Source: Aeromicrobium sp. Root344 (GTDB lineage Bacteria > Actinomycetota > Actinomycetes > Propionibacteriales > Nocardioidaceae). From it: 64,000 bases of DNA. Location of the stretch: assembly GCF_001425755.1 (NCBI RefSeq), contig NZ_LMDH01000001.1:2978471-3042470 (forward strand), given 5' to 3'. A program made the position numbers and the translations under genes. The notes below the pieces were generated by a model that ran no database searches, was not told where the DNA came from, and saw only the letters and a program-made list of their open reading frames with translations. This document shows, one piece after another, positions 17,063 through 26,794 of this stretch; the first letter of the stretch is position 1, and each line of letters begins with the position of its first letter.

Positions 17063-18247
17063 ATGCGGTCGATCGACTCTCGCAGCGGAGTTCTGGCAGG
17101 GATCCTCGGCGCGACTCTCGCGCTGACGGCGTGCGGTGGACCAAGCGCGACAGCCGCATCAGGCGCCTCGTCGGCGGTGCGCATCTCGGCCGGCGTCGAC
17201 GACTGCGGCAAGGGCTGGACGTCGCCGCACGACGGACGCCAGACGTTCGAGATCCACAACACCACCGTCGCCGGCGAAGAGGTGCACCTCGAGAACGCGG
17301 CCACCGGTGCGCTCTACCTCGACGTCGAGAGCCTCGGCGCTGCCGCGCGCCAGAAGGCCACCGTGACGCTCGGCAACGGGACCTACCGGTTCGTGTGCCT
17401 GCCGGCTGATGGCGAGGCTGCCCTCGGTGCCAAGGTGACGATCACCGGCTCCAAGGCCGTCGTCGGTGCGACCCCTGCACTGAAGCCGGTCACCCGCAAC
17501 GAGCTGATCCCGGCGCTGAAGTCGTACCAGGCCTGGGTCCAGGGCAGGCTCCCCGTGCTCCAGACCCAGGTGCAACAGCTCGAGTCAGACCTCAGGGCCG
17601 GCGATCTCTCCGCCGCGCGAGCGAGCTGGCTCACCGCCCATCAGACGTACGAGACCTTGGGCGCCGCCTATGGCGCCTTCGGCGACCTCGACACCGCGGT
17701 CAACGGGCTGCCGGCGCCGGGCAAGACCGCGAGGCAGGACCGACACCTCGAGGGCTTCCACCGGATCGAGGCCCTGCTCTACGGCGGGGCGCCGGCCAGC
17801 GACATCGCCCCGTACGCGTCACGGCTGGTGCGCTCGGTCTCGGCGTTGCGGTCGGCGTTCGCGAGCGGGCGGGTCGATCCGGTCGACATCGGCCTGAGGT
17901 CGCACGAGATCCTCGAGAACGCGCTCGAGCTCGAGCTCACCGGCCGGACCGACGCCGGCAGCCACACCGCGCTGGCGACCGTCGACGCCAACCTGACCGG
18001 CACGCGCGAGGCCCTCGCGCCGCTCCGCACGATCCTCGCGGCCCGCTATCCCGACCTGCCGGCGACGAAGCGAGCACTCGACACCGCGCAGCACCTGATC
18101 CGTACGTTCAGGCGCACTGACGACGCGTGGACGCCGCTCCCGGCACTGACCCGCAGCCAGCGGGAGAAGGTCAACGCCGAGATCGACGCGACGCTCGAGC
18201 TGCTCGCACCCGTCGCGGCGATCTGCGACCCGAGGAGGACCTCATGA
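17063..18247 (+). CDS. efeO: EfeO-type iron uptake protein
   Basis: 394 residues. A lipoprotein-like signal ends in LALTACGG (Cys about 21). An N-terminal cupredoxin-like domain (about 35-125) precedes an M75/imelysin-type helical domain (about 140-390) with the HxxE iron-site motif in [11 protein letters not shown]. In E. coli EfeO is the exported subunit of the EfeUOB ferrous-iron system. Here efeB follows with an ATGA overlap, but no EfeU-type permease gene is adjacent. The ATG at 17063 was chosen because it starts the signal peptide and has AGGA ten bases ahead. Confidence 0.92.
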   Translation: MRSIDSRSGVLAGILGATLALTACGGPSATAASGASSAVRISAGVDDCGKGWTSPHDGRQTFEIHNTTVAGEEVHLENAATGALYLDVESLGAAARQKATVTLGNGTYRFVCLPADGEAALGAKVTITGSKAVVGATPALKPVTRNELIPALKSYQAWVQGRLPVLQTQVQQLESDLRAGDLSAARASWLTAHQTYETLGAAYGAFGDLDTAVNGLPAPGKTARQDRHLEGFHRIEALLYGGAPASDIAPYASRLVRSVSALRSAFASGRVDPVDIGLRSHEILENALELELTGRTDAGSHTALATVDANLTGTREALAPLRTILAARYPDLPATKRALDTAQHLIRTFRRTDDAWTPLPALTRSQREKVNAEIDATLELLAPVAAICDPRRTS

Positions 18248-19488
18248 GGCGCCATCCCGAAGCCACCGGCGTCAGCCGCCGCAACCTCCTGGGCGGAGCA
18301 GCGGCCGGCGCCGCCGCCGTCGCAGCCGGCTCGACACTGCTGCCCAAAGCGGCGAGAGCGGCGAGCGCGGCGACCGACACCGCTGCTCACCGGTACGCCT
18401 TCGAAGGCATCCACCAGCGTGGCATCCTCACCCCGCCGCAGGCCCAGGCAACCTATGTGGCGCTCGACGTGACAGCGTCGTCCAAGGCCGAGCTCGCTGA
18501 CCTGTTCCGCACGATCACGTCGACGGCCCGGTCCCTGACGAAGGGCGGGACCCCTCCGGACACCGGCTTGGCGACACCACCGTCGGACTCCGGAGTGCTG
18601 GGCCCGGTGGTCCCGGCCGACGGCCTGACGGTCACGACGTCCGTCGGAGCGTCGCTGTTCGACGACCGGTTCGGCCTGGCCGCCCGCAAGCCCGCACGGC
18701 TGCGTCGCATGGAGGACTTCCCCAACGACGACCTCGACCGCACGGTGTGTGACGGCGACCTGCTGCTGCAGATCTGTGGTCACCACCAGGACACGACGCT
18801 GCACGCCCTGCGCGAGATCACCCGCGCCACCCGCGGAGTGATGCAGGTGCGCTGGCGTCGTGACGGCTTCCACTCACCGCCTCGACCGGCGGGATCGTCG
18901 CGCAACCTCATGGGGTTCCGCGACGGCTCGGCCAACCCGTCGACCGCGGACGCGTCGCTGATGCACGAGCTGGTCTGGACCCGGTCCGGCGGCGACGAGC
19001 CCGACTGGGTCGATGGCGGCAGCTATCACGTCGTGCGCCAGATCCGGATGCTCGTGGAGTTCTGGGACCGCATCTCGATCCGTGAGCAGGAGAACATCTT
19101 CGGCCGCCGACGCGACAGCGGTGCGCCGCTCACTGGCTCCAAGGAGACCGACGTGCCGGACTACGCCGCCGACCCGTCGGGCGAGGTGATCCAGATGGAC
19201 GCGCACATCCGCCTTGCCAACCCACACACGGCGCGTGCCAAGAAGCAGCAGATCCTGCGTCGCGGCTACAACTACGACGGCGGCACCGACGCCAACGGCA
19301 ACCTCGACATGGGCTTGATCTTCACGTGCTTCAACGCCGACCTGGAGCGCCAGTTCGTCGCGATCCAGAAGCGTCTCGCCGACGAGCCCCTCGTCGACTA
19401 CGTCTCGCCGTTCGGGGGTGGCTACTTCTTCGCCCTCCCCGGCGTGCGGGACCACCAGGACTGGCTGGGCCGACGGCTGCTCACCTGA
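18244..19488 (+). CDS. efeB: EfeB-type DyP peroxidase, Tat-exported
   Basis: 414 residues. The N-terminus has a twin-arginine signal ([12 protein letters not shown], then an Ala-rich stretch ending AARAASA at about 46). The dye-decolorising peroxidase signature GFRDGSANP contains the catalytic Asp of GxxDG. The proximal haem His lies in the [12 protein letters not shown] region. EfeB proteins take a folded haem-bearing form through the Tat route and have peroxidase and deferrochelatase activities. Translation is coupled to efeO by the ATGA overlap. Confidence 0.94.
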   Translation: MRRHPEATGVSRRNLLGGAAAGAAAVAAGSTLLPKAARAASAATDTAAHRYAFEGIHQRGILTPPQAQATYVALDVTASSKAELADLFRTITSTARSLTKGGTPPDTGLATPPSDSGVLGPVVPADGLTVTTSVGASLFDDRFGLAARKPARLRRMEDFPNDDLDRTVCDGDLLLQICGHHQDTTLHALREITRATRGVMQVRWRRDGFHSPPRPAGSSRNLMGFRDGSANPSTADASLMHELVWTRSGGDEPDWVDGGSYHVVRQIRMLVEFWDRISIREQENIFGRRRDSGAPLTGSKETDVPDYAADPSGEVIQMDAHIRLANPHTARAKKQQILRRGYNYDGGTDANGNLDMGLIFTCFNADLERQFVAIQKRLADEPLVDYVSPFGGGYFFALPGVRDHQDWLGRRLLT

Positions 19489-19542
19489 GCCGTCGCCCAG
19501 CCACACGCAACACCCACCCCCCGAGAAGATGAGGAACGAATC

Positions 19543-21198
19543 ATGGTGACAAGGACCAAGCGTCTGCGCCAGGGCGCGATGGCGCTCATGGCAGCAGCCG
19601 GTCTCGTGGCCGGCGGCGTGCAGCTGTCGGCCGCAAGCGCACATCCGCGCGTGGCACACCAGAGCGGGCGCACCTCCCGCACCAAGACCCCCATCAAGCA
19701 CCTGGTGGTCCTGTTCGACGAGAACGTCTCGTACGACCACTACTTCGGCACCTATCCCAAGGCCGCGAACTCCGACGGCGTGACGTTCCACGGCTCCAGC
19801 CGTACGCCCAAGAACAACAACCTCGTGACGTCGGGTGCGCTGACCGACAACCCCAACGCGTACGCGCCGAGCCGGCTCACGCACGCGCAGAACGCGACGT
19901 GCAGCCAGAACCACAACTACACGCCGGAGCAGAAGGCCGTGAACGGCGGTGCGATGGACAAGTTCGTCGAGTCGACCAGCGTCGACACCTGCACCGGCCT
20001 CTACGGCAGCCCCGGTCTCGCGATGGACTACTTCGACGGCAACACCGTCACCGGTCTGTGGAACTACGCGCAGAACTACGCGATGAGCGACAACAACTGG
20101 GACACCACGTTCGGCCCGTCCACCCCGGGCGCGCTCAACCTCGTGTCGGGCCAGACCCATGGCGGCACGGCGTACGACCCGAACACCGGGGCAGCGCTGA
20201 CCGGGTCCACCGCCGTCGCGAGCCCGAACGCCTCGGGCGTCGGCACCGTGATCGGTGACCCCGACCCGGCGTACGACGACTGCTCCGACAACGACCACAC
20301 GGCGACCTCCGCCGTGGTGGGCATGTCCGGCAAGAACATCGGCGACCGGCTCAATCAGCAGGGCGTCACGTGGGGCTGGTTCCAGGGCGGCTTCACCCCG
20401 TCGACCGCCTGGGACGGGACCGAGGGGCACTACGCGAAGTGCCAGACGACCACGACGAACAGCATCGGGCAGAACGTCCGGGACTACTCGCCGCACCACT
20501 CTCCGTTCGAGTACTACAAGTCGACCTCCAACCCGCACCACCTCGCACCGAAGTCGCTCGCCGAGGTCGGTCACAACGGTCGGGCCAACCACAACTACGA
20601 CCTCAGCTACTTCAACCAGGCGGTCAAGGCCAACACCCTGCCCGCGGTGTCGTTCGTGAAGGCCCCCGAGGCGCAGGACGGTCACGCGTCGTACTCCAGC
20701 CCGCTCGACGAGCAGAAGTTCCTCACCCGTGAGATCAACGCGATCCAGAAGTCGAAGTCCTGGTCGAGCACTGCCATCGTCGTGACGTACGACGACTCGG
20801 ACGGCTGGTACGACCACGTGGCGCCGACGATCCTCAACGGTTCGGCCGATCCCGCCACGGACCAGGCGGTCTGCACGACCGCTGCCGCGAAGTCGGCGAC
20901 GGCTCCGGCCGGTGGCTACGCGGATCGCTGCGGACCGAGCCAGCGCCTGCCGTTCGTGGTGATCTCGCCGTTCGCGAAGCGCAACTACGTGTCGCACACC
21001 AGGCTCGAGCAGCCCTCGGTGCTGAAGTTCATCGAGCAGAACTGGGGTGTGTCGGGCATCGGTGACCACGCGTTCGACTCCCGGGCGAACACGTTCACGG
21101 CGATGTTCGACTTCCGGCACCCGCAGCAGCACACCGTGCTGCTGCGGTCGGACGGCACCGTCAACTCGATGCCGCCGGTCAAGGTCAAGGCGGGCTGA
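19543..21198 (+). CDS. Secreted phosphoesterase (phospholipase C/acid phosphatase family)
   Basis: 551 residues. A Sec-type signal peptide (RLRQGAMALMAAAGLVAGGVQ, cleavage probably after ASA at about 33) is followed by a single PF04185 domain. The metal-site opening motif is HLVVLFDENVSYDHYFGTYP, and later segments are DNNWDTTFGPSTPGALNLVSG, ALPAVSFVKAPE-like text, VVTYDDSDGWYDHV and LPFVVISPFAKRNYVSHT. The family hydrolyses phosphate mono- or diesters, including phospholipids. AAGATGAGGAACG precedes the ATG. It is 54 bases after efeB and may be read from the same transcript. A strong hairpin follows. Confidence 0.92.
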   Translation: MVTRTKRLRQGAMALMAAAGLVAGGVQLSAASAHPRVAHQSGRTSRTKTPIKHLVVLFDENVSYDHYFGTYPKAANSDGVTFHGSSRTPKNNNLVTSGALTDNPNAYAPSRLTHAQNATCSQNHNYTPEQKAVNGGAMDKFVESTSVDTCTGLYGSPGLAMDYFDGNTVTGLWNYAQNYAMSDNNWDTTFGPSTPGALNLVSGQTHGGTAYDPNTGAALTGSTAVASPNASGVGTVIGDPDPAYDDCSDNDHTATSAVVGMSGKNIGDRLNQQGVTWGWFQGGFTPSTAWDGTEGHYAKCQTTTTNSIGQNVRDYSPHHSPFEYYKSTSNPHHLAPKSLAEVGHNGRANHNYDLSYFNQAVKANTLPAVSFVKAPEAQDGHASYSSPLDEQKFLTREINAIQKSKSWSSTAIVVTYDDSDGWYDHVAPTILNGSADPATDQAVCTTAAAKSATAPAGGYADRCGPSQRLPFVVISPFAKRNYVSHTRLEQPSVLKFIEQNWGVSGIGDHAFDSRANTFTAMFDFRHPQQHTVLLRSDGTVNSMPPVKVKAG

Positions 21199-21206
21199 CC
21201 TGCCCG

Positions 21207-21250
21207 ACGCCGTCCCGCACGAGGCCTCCACGGCTCGTGCGGGACGGCGT
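21207..21250 (+). terminator. Long perfect hairpin after the phosphoesterase gene
   Basis: A perfect 17-bp stem (21207-21223 pairing with 21234-21250) around a 10-base loop. It starts 8 bases after the stop codon and ends 12 bases before the -10 hexamer of the Nif3 gene. It is the strongest hairpin in this half of the window; no T run follows. Confidence 0.85.
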
Positions 21251-21274
21251 CGCCGGTTTCACTACAGTGGCGGC

Positions 21275-22396
21275 ATGCCCACACTGCGTGACGTCGTCAG
21301 CGTCCTCGACGGTTTGTACGACCCGCGGTGGGCCGACAGCTGGGACGCCGTCGGCACGGTCGCAGGTGACCCCGATGCGGAGGTCACCAAGGTGCTGTTC
21401 GCCGTCGACCCCGTGCAGGCCGTCGTCGACGAGGCGGTCGCCTGGGGCGCCGATCTCGTCGTCACGCACCACCCGCTGTGGCTCAAGGGCGTCACGAGCG
21501 TGGCGGCGACCTCACCCAAGGGCCGCGTGGTGCACACCCTGATCAGCAACGGCATCGCGCTGCACACCTGCCACACCAACGCCGACAGCCCCGCGCTCGG
21601 CGTCTCGGAGTCGATGGCGCTGGCGCTGGGGTTGTCGAACGTACGTCCGCTCGAAGCCGATCCGGCCGACCCGACCGACAAGTGGGTCGTGTTCGTGCCC
21701 GAGGCCGACGCCGACCGGGTCGCCGCTGCCATGCATGCCGCAGGCGCGGGGCGGATGGGTGACTACGACTCGGCGCAGTTCCGGTCGACCGGCACGGGAT
21801 CGTTCCGCCCCCTCGACGGCGCCGACCCGGCGATCGGCCGGGTCGGCACGGTCGAGCACGTCGCCGAGGCGCGGATCGAGATGGTGGCCGAGCGGCGGGT
21901 GCGCGACGACGTACGGGCTGCGCTGATGGCTGCTCATCCGTACGAGGAGGTCGCCTACGACGTGCTCGAGCCCGCCGCCGAGGCGGCGGATCGCGGCAGC
22001 GGCCGCATCGGGACGCTCGGCTCGGAGATGACCCTGGCAGCCTTTGCCACGCACGTGTCGGACCGGCTGCCGGCACACCACAGCGCGACTCGTGTGGCCG
22101 GTGACCCGAAGCGTTCGATCCGCACGGTGGCGCTGTGCGGCGGATCGGGCGACTTCCTGCTGGCCACGGCCGACGCGGCCGGCGCCGACGTCTACGTCAC
22201 GTCGGACCTGCGGCACCACCCGGTCAGCGAGCACCTCGAGAAGCCGGGCGCGTGTGCCGTCGTCGACGTGCCCCACTGGGCGGCAGAGTGGACCTGGCTG
22301 CCCGTGGCGTCGCGTGCGCTCGCCGAGCGGTTGGCCGGCGTCGAGACCAAGGTCTCGACGCTGGTGACCGATCCCTGGACGTCGCACGTTTCGTGA
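21275..22396 (+). CDS. Nif3-like dinuclear metal centre protein
   Basis: 373 residues. The Nif3/YbgI motifs are DSWDAVGTVAGD (about 20-31), VVTHHPLWLKG with the metal histidines (about 63-73) and ALHTCHTNADS (about 95-105); the C-terminal part has VALCGGSGDFLL and YVTSDLRHHP. The middle insertion (about 130-240) is the usual PII-like domain of long actinobacterial members. The family forms toroidal hexamers with two metals per subunit; a GTP cyclohydrolase-like role has been claimed but not settled. TACAGT is six bases before the ATG. Orthologue of Rv2230c by position. Confidence 0.93.
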   Translation: MPTLRDVVSVLDGLYDPRWADSWDAVGTVAGDPDAEVTKVLFAVDPVQAVVDEAVAWGADLVVTHHPLWLKGVTSVAATSPKGRVVHTLISNGIALHTCHTNADSPALGVSESMALALGLSNVRPLEADPADPTDKWVVFVPEADADRVAAAMHAAGAGRMGDYDSAQFRSTGTGSFRPLDGADPAIGRVGTVEHVAEARIEMVAERRVRDDVRAALMAAHPYEEVAYDVLEPAAEAADRGSGRIGTLGSEMTLAAFATHVSDRLPAHHSATRVAGDPKRSIRTVALCGGSGDFLLATADAAGADVYVTSDLRHHPVSEHLEKPGACAVVDVPHWAAEWTWLPVASRALAERLAGVETKVSTLVTDPWTSHVS

Positions 22397-22454
22397 CAGC
22401 CGGCCGGATCGAGCGGCCCGTGGCGGAGAACTTTGAGCCGGTACGGTAGCCCTT

Positions 22455-23198
22455 GTGAAAGCCGACCCCACCGCCCAGTCCGCCCTGCTCGACCTGCAGG
22501 CACAGGACTCCGCCCTCGCCCAGCTCCAGCACCGCAAGAACTCGCTCCCGGAGCACGCCCAGATCGCTGATCTGCAGGCCAAGGCTAAGGAGCTCGACGG
22601 GGCACGGATCGAGGCCGACACCGAGGTGTCCGACCTCAGCCGCGCACAGAAGAAGGCCGATGCCGAGGTCGAGCAGGTCAAGACCCGGCGTGCCCGTGAC
22701 GAAGAGCGGCTCAACTCCGGTGCGATCAGCAACCCCAAGGACCTCGAGAGCCTCCAGCACGAGCTCGTCGCCCTCGAGCGCCGCATCTCGACCCTTGAGG
22801 ACGACGAGCTCGAGGTCATGGAGAAGCTCGAGGAGGCGCAGACCCGGTTGACCGCTCTTGAGTCAGACCTCAACGCCATCAACGAAGACCTGGCCCAGGC
22901 GGTCGCCGCACGCGACGCCGCGATCGTCGTGCTCGACGAGCAGGCTGCGGCGGCTCAGGCCGACCGCGCCCAGGCGGCGACCGGCGTGCCCGACGAGCTC
23001 ATCGCGCTCTACGACAAGGTGCGCGCCCAGTACGGCGGACTCGGCGCGGCTGCCCTGCGGGCTCGCAGGTGCGAGGGCTGCCGGCTCGAGCTCAACGGCG
23101 CCGACCTGCGTGACATCACCGCCGCTCCGGAGGACGACGTCCTCCGCTGCCCCGAGTGCGGCCGCATCCTCGTACGTACGGCCGAGTCCGGGCTGTGA
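22455..23198 (+). CDS. Coiled-coil protein with C4 zinc ribbon
   Basis: 247 residues. About 20-180 is continuous charged coiled coil (LQAKAKELDGARIEADTEVSDLSRA and similar). The C-terminus is a C4 zinc ribbon: CEGC (about 208-211) and CPEC (about 233-236). This is the DUF164/CT398-like family, orthologous to Rv2229c; homologues in other bacteria have been linked to secretion or cell-surface assembly, but no role is shown here. TACGGT lies seven bases before the GTG start. Its stop overlaps the next gene's start (GTGA), coupling the two. Confidence 0.92.
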   Translation: MKADPTAQSALLDLQAQDSALAQLQHRKNSLPEHAQIADLQAKAKELDGARIEADTEVSDLSRAQKKADAEVEQVKTRRARDEERLNSGAISNPKDLESLQHELVALERRISTLEDDELEVMEKLEEAQTRLTALESDLNAINEDLAQAVAARDAAIVVLDEQAAAAQADRAQAATGVPDELIALYDKVRAQYGGLGAAALRARRCEGCRLELNGADLRDITAAPEDDVLRCPECGRILVRTAESGL

Positions 23199-24298
23199 CC
23201 TCGCGGATCATCATCGAGGCCGATGGTGGCTCGCGCGGCAACCCGGGTCCCTCGTCCTACGGCGCGCTGGTCCGGGACGCCGACACCGGGACCGTCATCG
23301 CCCAGCGGGGCGAGACGATCGGCATCGCCACCAACAACGTGGCGGAGTACTCCGGACTGATCGCCGGTCTCGAGATGGCCCGTGAGCACGCACCCGACGT
23401 CATCGACGTCGAGGTGCGGATGGACTCCAAGCTGGTCATCGAGCAGATGGCCGGCCGGTGGAAGATCAAGCACGCCAGCATGCAGCCGCTCGCGGAGCAG
23501 GCTCGGTCCCTCCTGCCCCACGGCACGGTCACCTGGACCTGGGTGCCGCGCGAGCAGAACACGGCGGCCGACGCGCTCGCCAACGCCGCACTCGACGACG
23601 AGGCGGCGGGTGGGCCCGGCACGGTCGGCGGCGCAGCGCCTCAGACGCAAAGTGCCCAGCTCGGCTGGCGAGGCGGCTCATCGGGCGAGCCGACCACGAT
23701 CGTCCTGCTGCGCCACGGCGTCACGACAGCGACCGAGCGCAAGGTGTTCTCCGGCAGTGGGGGAGACGACCCGAGCCTGACCCCCACCGGCGTCGAGCAG
23801 GCCCGCCGGGCCGCGGCCTGGCTCACACGGCTCGGCGGCGTCGACGCGATCGTCTCGTCGCCGATGCAGCGCACGCGCGAGACGGCGGCCGTCGTGGCTG
23901 CCGAGCTCGGCCTTGACGTCGACCTCGAAGCCGGACTGGCGGAGACCGCGTTCGGCGAGTGGGACGGCTTCACCTTCGCCGAGATCATGGAGCGCTGGCC
24001 GAGCGAGCTGAATGACTGGCTCGGGTCGTCAGCGGTGGCACCGCCCGGTGGCGAGCCGTTCGACACCGTCGCCGAACGCGTGGCAGCTGCACGTGACCGG
24101 ATCCTCGAGGCGTACGCCGGCAAGACCGTCGTCGCGGTCAGCCACGTCACGCCGATCAAGCTGCTGGTGCGACTCGCACTCGATGCGCCGATGCAGGTGA
24201 TCTACAAGATCGAGCTGTCGCCCGCGTCGATCACGACGATCCAGTGGTTCCCGGACGGTGCGGCCTCGGTCCGCAACGTCAACGTCGTCCCGGAGTAG
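23195..24298 (+). CDS. Bifunctional RNase HI / acid phosphatase
   Basis: 367 residues in two domains. The N-terminal RNase HI (about 1-135) has the four acidic residues in EADGGSRGNPGPSSY, NNVAEYSGLIAGLEM, RMDSKLVIEQ and NTAADALANAAL. The C-terminal histidine-phosphatase domain (about 170-367) has LLRHGVTTATERKVFSG and VAVSHVTPIKLL. M. tuberculosis Rv2228c has the same fusion and has been shown to have both RNase H and phosphatase (CobC-like) activity. It removes RNA from RNA-DNA hybrids. The GTG start overlaps the upstream stop. Confidence 0.95.
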   Translation: MTSRIIIEADGGSRGNPGPSSYGALVRDADTGTVIAQRGETIGIATNNVAEYSGLIAGLEMAREHAPDVIDVEVRMDSKLVIEQMAGRWKIKHASMQPLAEQARSLLPHGTVTWTWVPREQNTAADALANAALDDEAAGGPGTVGGAAPQTQSAQLGWRGGSSGEPTTIVLLRHGVTTATERKVFSGSGGDDPSLTPTGVEQARRAAAWLTRLGGVDAIVSSPMQRTRETAAVVAAELGLDVDLEAGLAETAFGEWDGFTFAEIMERWPSELNDWLGSSAVAPPGGEPFDTVAERVAAARDRILEAYAGKTVVAVSHVTPIKLLVRLALDAPMQVIYKIELSPASITTIQWFPDGAASVRNVNVVPE

Positions 24299-24309
24299 CT
24301 CCGAGCGAC

Positions 24310-25074
24310 TCAGACCTCGGCGACGACGATGTCGAGGCGCTGGCCCTCTCGCTCGACGGTCCAACCGAGATCGGCGAGCACGCTCTGCAGCTCGTCGAGC
24401 GTACGAGGATCCGCACCTGACTCCAGCAGCCCGCGCACGATGCGGCCCTTGGTCGCCTTGTTGAAGTGGCTGACGACCTTGCGTGCCCCGCCGTGCTCGT
24501 GCAGCACCCGCATCGTCGCGGTGCGCTCGGCCAGCTCTGCAGGCGGCTTGCCGAGGGCGGTGTACGTCCCGGAGCGCAGGTCCACGAGCAGCCCGTCGCC
24601 CGCCAGCTCACCCATGACGCGGGGGAGCGGAGCACGCCACCGGCCCGCGACGGTCCCGAGCCGAGGCAGCGTCACGTTGCCCGACAGCCGGTAGGCCGGG
24701 ATCAGGTCGTCGGGCCGGAGGAGCCCGAACAGGGCGCTGGCGATCGCGAGGGACTCATCGGCCCGCTTGCGCGACGCGTCGTCGAGGCTCGGCAGGTCGA
24801 GCTCGGAGAACAGCACGCCGGTGTAGATCTCGTCGGCGCGTGCGGTCGGCTCATCCAGCAGCATCGCGTTGACGGCGATTGCCTCAGCCTGCGTGGTCCC
24901 GAGGCCGAGGACCTCCATGGCGCGCTTCGGGTTGCCGTTGCAGAGCTTCACGAGCGTACGCAGGAGCTGTGCGCGCACCGGCGTGAGCCGGCCGAAGGAC
25001 AGCGTGTCGAAGTCGAGAGGTGCGCCGGACTCCGGGCGGGTCTTGCCCTCGGAGGGCGGCAGCAGGATCAGCAC
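24310..25074 (-). CDS. yaaA: YaaA-family peroxide stress protein
   Basis: 254 residues with the family opening MLILLPPSEGKTRPESGAPL, the GLGTTQAEAIAVN segment, YTGVLF and the C-terminal KVVSHFNKATKGRIVR. E. coli YaaA limits free iron after hydrogen peroxide stress and binds DNA; the M. tuberculosis homologue has not been well studied. TAGGGT lies exactly six bases before the GTG start, suggesting leaderless transcription. It is convergent with the RNase H gene (11 bases between stops). Confidence 0.92.
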   Translation of the reverse strand: MLILLPPSEGKTRPESGAPLDFDTLSFGRLTPVRAQLLRTLVKLCNGNPKRAMEVLGLGTTQAEAIAVNAMLLDEPTARADEIYTGVLFSELDLPSLDDASRKRADESLAIASALFGLLRPDDLIPAYRLSGNVTLPRLGTVAGRWRAPLPRVMGELAGDGLLVDLRSGTYTALGKPPAELAERTATMRVLHEHGGARKVVSHFNKATKGRIVRGLLESGADPRTLDELQSVLADLGWTVEREGQRLDIVVAEV

Positions 25075-25091
25075 GGACCGACCCTACAGAC

Positions 25092-26156
25092 TCACCAGAT
25101 GAGCGAGGTCCACGCCCAGAGCACCACGGTGCAGATGACCACCAGCGCGGGAGTCGTCGCCAGCCCGAGCAGATGGAACTCCCGTACGGTCGACAGTGCC
25201 CGGCCGCCGGACTGTCGCCACAACAGGTTGGCCAGCGACCCGACCATGGTCAGGTTGGCGCCGACGTTGACGCCGATGAGCAGCGCCAGGATCGCGAGAG
25301 ATCCGGCTGAGTCGGCGGCTGGCAGGAGCAACAGGGTCGCCGGCAGGTTGTTGATGAGGTTGGCGGCGACCATCGCCACCAGCGCGGTGACCAGCAGTGC
25401 GCCGAGCCCGGTTCCGGCCGGCATCGCGTCGGTGAACCACCCGCCGACGGCAGTCGTGCCGAGCCAGGACACGAGGAGCGCCCAGGCCAGGACCACGACG
25501 GCGAGGGGGAGGTTCGCGGCGTCGATGAGATCACGCCAGGACGCGGTGCGCCGCACCAGGGCGTACACGCTGACGAGGATCGCTCCGGCGGCCGCGGGAA
25601 TCCACGGCGTGGTCCCGCTCGCGAGGGCGAGCAGGACGACCAGGACGACGGCCAACGGGAACAGTGGGAGAGCGCGCGGCTCGCCGACCGGCGTCGCGTA
25701 CGGCTCGCGCGTCTCCGCGCGGAACCACCACCTCAGGACGACGTACTCACCGGCGACGGCGACCACCCAGACCGGGAGCATCGCCCACGTGAAGCCCACG
25801 AACGTCAGACCGGTCGCTCCGAACACGAGCAGGTTCGTCAGGTTCGACACCGGCAGCAGCGTCGAGCCGGAGTTGGCCAGCCGCACCGTGGCGTACGCGT
25901 GCGACCGGTGCGCGCTGGCGGCGATGAGGATCGGGGTCAGCAGCACCACGGTGGCGTCCAGGCTGAGAACCGCTGTGACCGCGGCGGCGAGACCGACGCT
26001 CCAGGCCAGCAGCCTGACGCTCGACCCGCCGGCTGACCTCGACACCCGGTCACCCAGCACGTCGAACAGGCCCTCGTCGGCGCATGCCTGCGCCAGCACC
26101 ATGATCGCGACCAGGAAGCCGACGATCTCTGCCAGCGAGCCCAGGTCGTGTGTCAC
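25092..26156 (-). CDS. ArsB/SLC13-type permease
   Basis: 354 residues with about ten transmembrane helices. Family marks are the LAQACADEGLFDVLGDRVSR opening, the VLSLDATVVLLTPIL loop and the repeated ANLINNLPATLLLLP and GVNVGANLTMVGSLANLLW, as in ArsB and anion:Na+ symporters. Arsenite, sulfate or dicarboxylates are all possible; nothing nearby points to arsenic. The GTG at 26156 begins 11 bases after the upstream stop; a GTG at 26195 would overlap the TMEM165 gene by 29 bases. It probably shares the riboswitch-controlled transcript. Confidence 0.85.
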   Translation of the reverse strand: MTHDLGSLAEIVGFLVAIMVLAQACADEGLFDVLGDRVSRSAGGSSVRLLAWSVGLAAAVTAVLSLDATVVLLTPILIAASAHRSHAYATVRLANSGSTLLPVSNLTNLLVFGATGLTFVGFTWAMLPVWVVAVAGEYVVLRWWFRAETREPYATPVGEPRALPLFPLAVVLVVLLALASGTTPWIPAAAGAILVSVYALVRRTASWRDLIDAANLPLAVVVLAWALLVSWLGTTAVGGWFTDAMPAGTGLGALLVTALVAMVAANLINNLPATLLLLPAADSAGSLAILALLIGVNVGANLTMVGSLANLLWRQSGGRALSTVREFHLLGLATTPALVVICTVVLWAWTSLIW

Positions 26157-26166
26157 CCCGAGGACG

Positions 26167-26718
26167 CTAGCCGACGAGCATCCAGACCCCGACACCGGCG
26201 AACAGCAGCGCCGACACGAGGTGGACGGCCTTGATCGGCAGGACCTGCAGCAGAGCCCGGCCGACGAACACCGCGAGCACGATCGAGACGAGCATGCCGA
26301 TCGTGCTGCCGATCCAGATCAGCGTCCAGTGGTACTGCGTCGAGAGCGTCATCGTCGCGAGCATCGTCTTGTCCCCGAGCTCGGACAGCACGAATGCGAG
26401 CCCGACGACGAAGACCGCGGCGCCACCCGTTGCGGGCGGCTTGGGCTCATCCCCAGCGGCCAGATGACGCAGCGTGAGCGCGGCGAACACCAGGAACAGC
26501 ACTCCACCCGCCACGCGCACGGCGTGCTCGGGCAACGCATCGCCGATCGCGTTGCCGACCAAGGCGGACACCAGGTTGGTGAGGGTGCAGGCGAGACCGG
26601 CGCCGAGGATCACGGTTCGCGCCCGATAGCGGGTCGCGAACGTCATCGACATCAGCTGGCTCTTGTCGCCGAGCTCGGCGACGAACACCAGCGCCGCACT
26701 CAGCAGGACCGCGTACAT
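26167..26718 (-). CDS. TMEM165/GDT1-family (UPF0016) Mn2+ exporter
   Basis: 183 residues, six transmembrane helices in two inverted repeats. Each repeat carries the family motif: FVAELGDKSQLMSM (about 12-25) and LSELGDKTMLATM (about 110-122), where the acidic residues bind the cation. Bacterial members (MneA-like) export manganese. A yybP-ykoY riboswitch, the Mn2+ sensor class, lies directly upstream and supports this substrate. The ATG follows GAGGAG with seven bases between; that ribosome-binding site sits in a hairpin. Confidence 0.92.
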   Translation of the reverse strand: MYAVLLSAALVFVAELGDKSQLMSMTFATRYRARTVILGAGLACTLTNLVSALVGNAIGDALPEHAVRVAGGVLFLVFAALTLRHLAAGDEPKPPATGGAAVFVVGLAFVLSELGDKTMLATMTLSTQYHWTLIWIGSTIGMLVSIVLAVFVGRALLQVLPIKAVHLVSALLFAGVGVWMLVG

Positions 26719-26725
26719 GAAGAAA

Positions 26726-26751
26726 GCTCCTCGTCCACCTGGACGAAGAGC
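26726..26751 (-). promoter_or_regulatory. RBS-containing hairpin of the riboswitch expression platform
   Basis: In the minus strand the leader contains GCTCTTCGTCCA, two bases, then TGGACGAGGAGC. The arms pair with a single mismatch. The 3' arm contains GAGGAG, the ribosome-binding site of the TMEM165-family gene. When folded, translation should be blocked. It is the likely output element of the upstream manganese riboswitch. Confidence 0.7.
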
Positions 26752-26794
26752 CGGATGACAAGCCTTCGACCAGGCATTGTCATCGACAAATTCC

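Noticed and set aside
18874..21231. Open frame of 785 codons on the minus strand
   Set aside because: Antisense to efeB and the phosphoesterase gene, both of which have clear motifs; the frame is low-complexity Arg/Val text.
25092..26156. Naming the permease ArsB (arsenite efflux)
   Set aside because: The fold fits ArsB/SLC13, but there is no ArsR, ArsC or ACR3 gene nearby and the upstream signal is a manganese riboswitch. Substrate left open.
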